DNA from: Pontibacter sp. G13
GTDB taxonomy: Bacteria; Bacteroidota; Bacteroidia; J057
Assembly: GCF_031851795.1 (NCBI RefSeq)
Contig: NZ_CP134696.1
Coordinates: 1,359,576 to 1,423,575, forward strand
Direction of reading: 5' to 3'
DNA length: 64,000 nucleotides
The first letter of the stretch is position 1, and each line of letters starts with the position of its first letter. Shown piece after piece: positions 35,114-42,300 of the stretch. A program made the translations under genes and the position numbers. The notes below the pieces were generated by a model. That model saw only the letters and a program-made list of their open reading frames with translations. It had not been told where the DNA came from and did not search any database.

Positions 35114-36016
35114 GTGAAGCGATTGCCGATCAGATTGACCCATTATGATGTATTCGAGCCCAGGCCAGAGTTTGAAATGGCCCGGTTGGAGATTGGAGGG
35201 CATGCATTTGCAGGCTTCAAGACCTACAACCAAGGGGTATTCATGGGCTTCCGATTGCGCCAATTCGGCTTCAACATGGTATTGAGCGGCGAAAAGACTG
35301 TTTCTGATGGCTCGACGAGGCTACAGACCCAATCCGGAGATGTATTCTTCGCAAAGGCTGGTTCGTATCTAGTCATCCAAATTCAAGAAAACCAAGACTA
35401 CAGCAGTATTTCCGTCACCCTCAATCCAGAATTGGTGCAGCGGTTTGTGATGAAGAACCCAGAGCTCATGCAAGCTCCAGAGGTTGTATCGAAACCATCA
35501 TTGTTTTTGGAAGAAGATCCCCGGATCCAAGCATATCTTCGGTCATTGGCCGAATACTGCAAGGATCCCCGAACGCACAAAACTGGACTACTCGAAGTCA
35601 AATTCGAAGAATTACTCCATATCATGCTGGCCGTCGACCCGAGCGGGTACTACGCCAGATTGCTGAGAAATTTGGGGACCGAACACGAGCAGAGCCAGTT
35701 TAGACGTACCATGGAATCCCTCATTACCCAGTCCGTCACAGTCTCCGAAATGGCTGAAAAGGCTGGGAGAAGCCTGACAGATTTCAAACGGGAGTTTAGC
35801 CGTAACTATGGCATGCCGCCCAAACGGTGGATCAACCATCAACGGCTCAAACTTGCCCACCTTTACTTGACCACTACTCCGCTCAACGTCACCGAAGTCT
35901 GTTATGAAGTGGGATTTGAACATGTATCACACTTTATCCGGCGGTTCAAAGAACAGTACGGAGTCACCCCAAAGGAGCTCAAACTCCAATCCAAAGGAAC
36001 TGGGGTGGGTATGTGA
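35114..36016 (+). CDS. AraC-family transcriptional regulator
   Basis: A 300-residue regulator. The start is the GTG at 35114, because AAGGAGG (35101-35107) lies six bases before it, an unusually perfect Shine-Dalgarno for this phylum; the frame is also open to a TTG at 35078. N-terminal about 1-170 is a cupin-like sensing half (FGFNMVLSGEKTVSDG; QSGDVFFAKAGSYLV). C-terminal about 200-300 has the two AraC helix-turn-helix units (VSEMAEKAGRSLTDFKREFSRNYGMPP and the signature NVTEVCYEVGFEHVSHFIRRFKEQYGVTP). Effector and target genes are not evident; it is a single gene. Confidence 0.9.
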   Translation: MKRLPIRLTHYDVFEPRPEFEMARLEIGGHAFAGFKTYNQGVFMGFRLRQFGFNMVLSGEKTVSDGSTRLQTQSGDVFFAKAGSYLVIQIQENQDYSSISVTLNPELVQRFVMKNPELMQAPEVVSKPSLFLEEDPRIQAYLRSLAEYCKDPRTHKTGLLEVKFEELLHIMLAVDPSGYYARLLRNLGTEHEQSQFRRTMESLITQSVTVSEMAEKAGRSLTDFKREFSRNYGMPPKRWINHQRLKLAHLYLTTTPLNVTEVCYEVGFEHVSHFIRRFKEQYGVTPKELKLQSKGTGVGM

Positions 36017-36093
36017 TCTCTCCGCAAATTGATTCTTTATGAGACAGTTTGCGGATTTTTTGTGTCCACAAGATCATAAATTCCCCAAAAGTG

Positions 36094-36124
36094 TTTGGGA
36101 ATCCGTCCCAAAATCCTAACTTTG
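36094..36124 (+). promoter_or_regulatory. Promoter of tRNA-Arg
   Basis: TTTG (36094-36097), 19-bp spacer, TAACTTTG (36117-36124): an exact match to the Bacteroidota housekeeping consensus, 20 bp upstream of the mature tRNA 5' end. Confidence 0.85.
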
Positions 36125-36144
36125 CGCACGCAATTCAGCACAAT

Positions 36145-36218
36145 GCTCGCGTAGCTCAGGGGATTAGAGCGTTGGTCTCCGGAACCAAAGGTCGTAGGTT
36201 CGAATCCTACCGCGAGTA
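36145..36218 (+). tRNA. tRNA-Arg (anticodon CCG)
   Basis: A 74-nt cloverleaf: acceptor GCTCGCG/CGCGAGT (one G-T pair), D-arm GCTC...GAGC, anticodon stem TTGGT/ACCAA with loop CTCCGGA (anticodon CCG, reads CGG), T-arm GTAGG-TTCGAAT-CCTAC, discriminator A. The 3' CCA is not fully encoded (ACCG), so it must be added. No second tRNA follows. Confidence 0.95.
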
Positions 36219-36230
36219 CCGAAATTGCTA

Positions 36231-36263
36231 ACAGGCTGCCTATCAAGGTGGCCTGTTTTTTTT
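36231..36263 (+). terminator. Terminator after tRNA-Arg
   Basis: ACAGGC ... GCCTGT stem with a 14-base loop region, followed by eight T residues, 13 bp beyond the tRNA. Confidence 0.85.
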
Positions 36264-36285
36264 GTAGCTGGCTAGAGGTCCCTTC

Positions 36286-36429
36286 GTGGGCTATAAAACC
36301 CATTTCCCCTCATTTTCAGGTAGGGGAATCCCCTCGTGGGTTCCCCGGTCTCAGAGACGTCCAAAAATCACAGTGGGCTAGAAAACCCATTTCCCCTCGT
36401 TTTCATGTTGTGGAATCCCCGCCTGTGGG
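36286..36429 (+). repeat. Two 55-bp direct repeats behind the tRNA
   Basis: 36286-36340 and 36373-36429 share GTGGGCTANAAAACCCATTT, CCCCTCNTTTTCA and TGTGGAATCCCC-like ends. Each contains an inverted pair GTGGG...CCCAT. They fill the start of the gap between the tRNA and repeat copy G. Confidence 0.65.
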
Positions 36430-36475
36430 ATAATCGATCTGGCGAAGATCTGTTGCACGGGCTAAATCATCGAAA

Positions 36476-36645
36476 TTTGGGCGTATCCCGGCGTGTCTGG
36501 GTAGGATTCATGGGCTTGGAAGGAAAGTCGCCGGGCCGGGCTGATCCATGGGTTCGCGATGCTCCGTCCTTCGCTGAAGGCTCCGGACTGCTCGTACCTC
36601 GCACCATTTCCATCCCTTACGCCACACAAGCCAGCCGCACATTTG
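36476..36645 (-). repeat. Dispersed repeat family 1, copy G
   Basis: Reverse-oriented: GGGCGTATCCCGGCGTG, CCATGGGTTCGCGATGCTCC, GTCCTTCGCTGAAGGCTCCG, ending AAGCCAGCCGCACATTTG. It ends 15 bp before the stop codon of the small lipoprotein gene. Confidence 0.85.
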
Positions 36646-36659
36646 ATGCAAGTAGTTCA

Positions 36660-36959
36660 CTAGTCTATCGCTCGGCGGCCGCGATATTGGCCGTCTTCAA
36701 ACACCACAAAATATCGCTTCCGGAGAATCTGCTGCCCATCGAATTGGATCTGGATGCGATAAGCTTCCAGACCATCTACTGTGTCCGGGTGTGCCCAATC
36801 CACCTCCAGAAACTCGGGCGTGTGTGCAGCTACCTCCTCCATAGGAGTCCCTTTCGGAATAGATTCCGTCCACTGGATCATACCAGAGTAGGGATTCTGG
36901 CAACCGAGCAATAACCCAGCACCAATCCCCAAAAGGAACAGTATTCGAAACAAAAACAT
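36660..36959 (-). CDS. Small lipoprotein of unknown function
   Basis: A 99-residue lipoprotein; the start at 36959 gives the signal MFLFRILFLLGIGAGLLLGC with lipobox LLGC (Cys20). The mature part (TESIPKGTPMEEVAAHTPEFLEVDWAHPD... ILRKRYFVVFEDGQYRGRRA) looks like a small SmpA/BamE-like alpha-beta unit, where a K-G-x-P/T turn precedes the first helix; that is a weak resemblance. Codon and length pattern look genuine. It lies 101 bp downstream of the SDR gene start on the same strand. Confidence 0.65.
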   Translation of the reverse strand: MFLFRILFLLGIGAGLLLGCQNPYSGMIQWTESIPKGTPMEEVAAHTPEFLEVDWAHPDTVDGLEAYRIQIQFDGQQILRKRYFVVFEDGQYRGRRAID

Positions 36960-37059
36960 GGGCGAGTTGTGAAGTAGACCTTTGGATCTGCATCGACAGA
37001 AATGATGCACGATCAAGAACTTACAAAAGTTCGCAGGAAATCACAACTCGCCCTACCGG

Positions 37060-38118
37060 CTATTTATGAGGCGCCAAAATTCCGTCTTCGATCAACTGAT
37101 CGAAATGGTCTCCCATCGTCTTCCCAATAGGCCGAAAATGGATTCCGAGATCTTTTTGCGTCCTCGTATTGTCAAATTTGAAGGAGATACCGAGGTTTTT
37201 GCGGAGATACTTCCAACTGAATCCCAGCCCCGGCCCGACGATGTACAGCAACCAGTTGGGAAGCAATTTGGTCGGCAAGGGGAGCTTCTGCTGGTAGTCG
37301 CTATCGACAGATTGAGCGATCTCCAAGATAGATGCACATTCCCCGACCGCCACATAGCGTCCGTGGGCCTCCGGTCTGAATGCTGCCTCAATGTGCGCCT
37401 TGGCGACATCGCGGACATCCACGGTGGCAAACGTGAGATTCGGAGCACCCGCCTTCATGGCACCAGAACCCATGTTTTTCACGAAGTCGATGGAGGTCGA
37501 ATCCAAGCGCTTGGTGAGTGAAGGGCCCAACACAAACCCCGGATGAATGGTCGTCAAGGACCAACGATTTTGGAGCTTGGCGGCTTCCCAAGCGGCCTTT
37601 TCGGCGACGGTCTTGGAATAGTTGTAGGGCTGATGGGTGAGCGAGGAAGTCTCATTCCAATCATCCTCAGTAAAGGTCGCATTGGGTTTGGACTTCACTT
37701 CTTCCAGATCTCCGTAGATCGCGACTACACTCGAGGTCAAGACTACACGCTTGACGCTGTCTGCCTTGGCCACGGCATTGAGGACATTCTGCGTACCCTT
37801 CAACGCTGGCTGGACCAGTTCCGCATCGGGATTCTTGACCGAGGTCTTGAATGGAGACGCGGTATGGATGACATATTCACATCCGTGGGTCGCGTCATCG
37901 AAGCTGTTGGCCTTGAGCAAATCGGCTTCAAAAATCTCGAGCGTACCGGAAGTTTGCGCTGCTTTGTCGAGGAGATGCTGGTATTTCTCGGTTTTGGCCT
38001 TATTGCGGACGGTTCCCCGTACCTGATGACCTTGTTCGAGTAGCATGGCGACAATCCATGAAGCTACATATCCTGTAGCACCTGTCACCAAAATGGGAGC
38101 TTTCTGTTCCACAATCAA
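37060..38118 (-). CDS. NAD(P)-dependent SDR reductase (dihydroflavonol-reductase-like)
   Basis: A 352-residue extended short-chain dehydrogenase. Rossmann motif VTGATGYVASWI, cofactor-specificity strand GTVRNKAKTEK (Arg/Lys favour NADPH), catalytic Ser in VVLTSSVVAIYG, and catalytic YNYSK with Tyr/Lys. Overall it resembles dihydroflavonol-4-reductase/aldehyde-reductase-like enzymes that reduce aldehydes or ketones; the substrate is unknown. Cytoplasmic; single gene. Confidence 0.88.
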   Translation of the reverse strand: MIVEQKAPILVTGATGYVASWIVAMLLEQGHQVRGTVRNKAKTEKYQHLLDKAAQTSGTLEIFEADLLKANSFDDATHGCEYVIHTASPFKTSVKNPDAELVQPALKGTQNVLNAVAKADSVKRVVLTSSVVAIYGDLEEVKSKPNATFTEDDWNETSSLTHQPYNYSKTVAEKAAWEAAKLQNRWSLTTIHPGFVLGPSLTKRLDSTSIDFVKNMGSGAMKAGAPNLTFATVDVRDVAKAHIEAAFRPEAHGRYVAVGECASILEIAQSVDSDYQQKLPLPTKLLPNWLLYIVGPGLGFSWKYLRKNLGISFKFDNTRTQKDLGIHFRPIGKTMGDHFDQLIEDGILAPHK

Positions 38119-38311
38119 GAGGGTTTGGCGGGGAGTCTACTGGCAAAAGTGGGACTTCCCGGATTTGATTCTCCGTCAATTTACCGAATAACCAGCAGCT
38201 AAGAAAAGTGCCTAACCCACGTAGGCAGAACGAATGCTGGAGGGGGAATAATGCAGGATGCGGCTGAGCCAAATGTCCTTGGTGGCCCACAGCAAGAGTC
38301 GATGTGAGAAC

Positions 38312-38345
38312 AAAAAAATGGCCAGTCCGGAGATTGGGCTGGCCA
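38312..38345 (-). terminator. Terminator of the GNAT gene
   Basis: TGGCCAG-T-CC ... GG-G-CTGGCCA stem; on the - strand it is followed by TTTTTTT. It lies 24 bp beyond the stop at 38369. Confidence 0.88.
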
Positions 38346-38368
38346 GTGATAGTTGGGAGATTGTGGGT

Positions 38369-38917
38369 CTATTCCATGGTTTCTGACAGGAATGCCTCCT
38401 TGGTGAGTTCGTATTTGACGACCTGATGGGGATACTCCTTGTGATCGACCAATCCGATTTCAGCCATGCCGAGTTTTTCGGAAACCCTTCTAGAGGCTGG
38501 GTGTTGGGGATCGGCGAATGAGACGACCGAATCGATCCCAGGCATGGAGAATGCATACTCGACGAGGACCATTCCGACCTCTGTGGCATAGCCTTTGCCC
38601 CAGGCATCGGGCAGAATCAAGAGCACGGTTTCAGCGGCTTGGCTGTCCGAAAGTGCTGAGAGGCCGCAAGATCCGATGTAGTTACGGGTTCCCTTTTCCA
38701 AAATGGCCATGCCGAAAATCGGCTCGGTAGATTGGTAGGAATCCAACATGGTGTTGAAGAAGGCAGTCGCTCCTTGGCGTGTCTTCTCCTCCGGGGTGAA
38801 GCTCAAAAATCGAGTGGCATTCTCATCACTCAGAAAAGTGTAGAAGCCCTCAAAATCAGCCTGCGTATGTGGACGCAAGATCAATCTGTCTGTTTCCAGT
38901 TCCTTTGGCAAGATCAT
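38369..38917 (-). CDS. GNAT-family N-acetyltransferase (RimJ/RimL type)
   Basis: A 182-residue acetyltransferase. The start at 38917 (MILPKELETDRLILRP) is the family's usual beginning; a longer frame has no homology-like sequence. TDRLILRPHTQADFEGF, acceptor strand NYIGSCGLS, the acetyl-CoA loop LPDAWGKGYATEVGMVLVEYAF and PQHPASRRVSEKLGM are the RimJ/RimL-type Acetyltransf_3 signatures. The acceptor is unknown (protein N-terminus or small amine). A promoter and a terminator flank it, so it is monocistronic. Confidence 0.88.
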   Translation of the reverse strand: MILPKELETDRLILRPHTQADFEGFYTFLSDENATRFLSFTPEEKTRQGATAFFNTMLDSYQSTEPIFGMAILEKGTRNYIGSCGLSALSDSQAAETVLLILPDAWGKGYATEVGMVLVEYAFSMPGIDSVVSFADPQHPASRRVSEKLGMAEIGLVDHKEYPHQVVKYELTKEAFLSETME

Positions 38918-38949
38918 ATCCAAGATCCGTCGGTAATTGCTACAACCCG

Positions 38950-38979
38950 CAAATATACAATTATCCTGCTGAAACCGAA
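38950..38979 (-). promoter_or_regulatory. Promoter of the GNAT gene
   Basis: On the - strand TTCG (38976-38979), 18-bp spacer, TATATTTG (38950-38957), 32 bp before the start codon. The remainder of the 388-bp gap 38918-39305 holds only the putative promoter of the PKD gene. Confidence 0.65.
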
Positions 38980-39269
38980 CTCCACCCTCCCCAGATCCTT
39001 GCTTGCGGGATTGATTTGATTTGAGCAGACGCATATTCCCCTCAAGTCTTCAGCTAATCAAAAGTCCAGATCCTTGGCTGCTAGCGAGAGACATCTTGCC
39101 TTCATTTACCCCAAGGCTTAACATGTCCCCCTCCTATGTTCAAGTCCACCAATCTGCAATCCAATTGAGATAGTGCCGATTTGTCTCGGAAATGGCCACA
39201 TCCTGACCAGAATCCAAGGTGGCTAGCCATTCGGCACACCGCTATCTCAGGGAAGCATCCTACATGGGC

Positions 39270-39300
39270 TTGCTCACATATTTCATCATTTGTAATATTG
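39270..39300 (+). promoter_or_regulatory. Putative promoter of the PKD-repeat gene
   Basis: TTG (39270-39272), 20-bp spacer, TAATATTG (39293-39300; one mismatch to TAnnTTTG). Only 5 bp separate it from the start codon at 39306, which would give a leaderless transcript. Confidence 0.4.
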
Positions 39301-39305
39301 ATTCA

Positions 39306-42300
39306 ATGAAAAGAAACATGGGCGGGTGGATCACGCTCCTGATTTGGATCTGGATCTTCTCCCCACTCTCCGCACAACCCATTGCTCAATTTCAAGGAGA
39401 CGTCCTTTCGGGATGCGCTCCCCTCGTCGTGAATTTCCAATCGCTCTCCCAAGGCGCGACCGCTTGGCACTGGATCAGCGATGGCAATGAAGCCTTCATC
39501 GAACATCCCACCTTCCTTTACACGGAGCCGGGCACGTACTCCGTGACGTTGATCGTCCAAGATGCCAATGGGGTATCCGACACCTTGATCCAGACAGCCT
39601 ATATTGTCATCCACGATCAGCCCGCCGCTGCTTTCGCCGTTGATGTCGAATCAGCCTGCACACACGAGGTCATCACCTTCACGGACCAAAGCTCCTCCAA
39701 CTCCAGCAATATCGTCTCCTATCTTTGGGACTTTGGAGATGGCATCACCGCACAGGGAACCCAAGTACAACACACCTACAGCCAATCCGGCACCTATCCT
39801 GTGTCGCTCGTCGTCACCAATGCCGCTGGGTGCCTAGATCAACATATCGAACCCGCCTATATCCAGATTCATGCACCAGACCCTTCATTTGCTGGTGCCC
39901 CGAGGATTGCCTGCGGCCCACCACTAGCTGTGTCTTTCAGTCAGTCAGCCGGATCAGGCGTGCAACACTTTTGGGATTTCGGAGATGGTACCCAATCCAG
40001 CCAAGCGACCCCCACCCATACCTATCAGACATTTGGCACTTTCGATGTCCAGCATATCACGGTAGATGGCAACGGTTGCCGTGATACCTTAAAGCTGCCT
40101 CATTACGTCTCTTTGGGAATCAACAACCTGAGTATCTATGCGGAGGATTCGACCCTTTGTTTGGGCGACAGTATGAGGTTCCATACCAATGCATCGGCCA
40201 ACAGCACTGTCATCTGGGACTTCGGCGATGGAGATTCAGCCGTGGGGCTAGATCCAGTCCACCTGTATGACTCAGCAGGCAAATATGAGGTTTCCGCCTA
40301 TCTGTTCGATGCCAGCGGATGCGAAGTGAGCCTAGCGTTCGAGGTGGAAATATTCGAAGCGCCCGAAGTGGATTTTGAGGCTTTTGGGCCTACGACCGGG
40401 TGCCAAAGGCCATTTTTGGTTTCGTTCAACAACCAGACGACCGGGGCGACCTCCTACCTATGGAATTTCGGAGATGGCCAATTGGATACGGTATTCGCGC
40501 CCCATCATGCATTTCTGGATACAGGTTCCTTTTCTGTCAAACTCGTAGCCACAGGTCCGGGTGGATGCCAATCCTCCAAACGAATCAAGGACATGATCAG
40601 GATCGAGGATATCTCAGCAGGATTCCTCCCTGACAAAATCGGAGGTTGTGCGCCATTGACAGTCGCATTTATGGATACCAGCACCTCTCCGCTCCCCATT
40701 ACGCAGTGGAATTGGGACTTTGGAGATGGGACAAGCTATTCCGGCGGTCCCAACCCTGTGCACACCTATCTCGATACGGGCCTGCATTATGCCTCCCTGC
40801 AGGTCAGCACTTCGAATGGCTGCTGGGATACGGTCACTTTCGAATATGCCATTGGCGTGGGTCTGACCCCACAGGCAGATTTCGAGGCCGACACCTTGAT
40901 TTCCTGTGCCCTTACGACGATCGAGTTCCAAAATCAATCCACCAACGCCAACAGCTACCTCTGGATATTTGGAGACGGAGATACCGCCAGAGCAGAAAGC
41001 CCCAGTCATGGATTTTCGGCATTGGGGCCCGTGGATGTCACCCTGATCGCTTTCCAGAATGGCTGTGCTGATACACTTTACAAGCCCAACTACGTCCATA
41101 TTTTGGCTCCTTTGCCATTGATGAGCGTTTCGGACAAGTTGCTCTGCGAATTCAATGAGACGGTAGAATTCAAAAATACCTCCTCCCAATATGATTACTT
41201 CGAATGGACGCTGAATGGCCAGCAGACCTTCTTTGATACGGTTTTCACCCACAATTTTCAGCAGAGTACGGGAATTCAGCATATCGATCTATTCGTCAGT
41301 AATGACCAAACAGGATGTGAGCTACTCCTGAAAGATTCCCTGATCATCCAGCCCATTGAGGCTGCTTTTAGTGTGGACACCAATCGATTTTGCGTGCCCG
41401 AAGTCATCCGATTCTATGACGAGTCCGATGATGCTATCTGGTGGAAATGGGAATTCGGGCAGGGAGATTCGTCCCTCCATCAAAACCCCAAGCGCAAGTT
41501 TCGTTTTCCAGGATCATACCCCGTAACCCTCCGAGTGATGAATGCCATCGGGTGCCGCGATTCCTACACCTATGAATCACTGGAAGGCCTACAGGTGTTG
41601 GCGGGAATGGAAATCACCGGAGACGGTGTAGGATGTGCGCCGCTGGACATCCAGCTTGACGACCAATCCTCGGGAACAGGCGCCATTGTCAGCTGGGAAT
41701 GGGATTTGGGAGACGGAACAACCCAGCAAGTTCCTTCCTTCACGCATACCTATTCGGCAGAGGACGTGTATGACATTCAACTTACGGTGACGGATGCAGA
41801 TGGCTGTGTAGATTCCGTGAAGCAGGAAGGAGCCGTATTTGCCACACTTCCGCGCCCAGATTTCTCGATCCACCCCAAGATTCAATGCCAAGGAGAACCT
41901 GTGGGATTTGTATCTCTATCGGCTGGTACGGGACTTTCCTATCTATGGGATTTCGGAGATGGAGCAACCTCGACGCTGGCAAATCCCCAGCATATTTATC
42001 AGCAGGACGGCACCTATGACATTACCCTGACGGTCACAGATATTCATGGGTGTGATTCAACGATTTACCAGAATCAGGCAGTTCAGATTTCCCCGATATT
42101 CGCAGCATTCGAAGCAGACACGACCTACGCAAGTTGTCCACCCCTGACGGTGCAATTCACCTCTGGCGGGCAATTTCCCCATGCGGGCATCCAATGGATT
42201 TGGGATTTTGGAGATGGAGCCACAGGCAGTAGTCCCAACCCTCAGCATGTCTACACGCAACCCGGACTGTACGACGTATCCCTGATTGTACGGACCCCAG

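Noticed and set aside
36037-36303. 88-residue frame antisense to the tRNA, containing VGFEPTTFGSGDQRSNPLSYAS
   Set aside because: It is the complement of the tRNA-Arg gene and flanks; this peptide is a well-known spurious translation of tRNA sequence.
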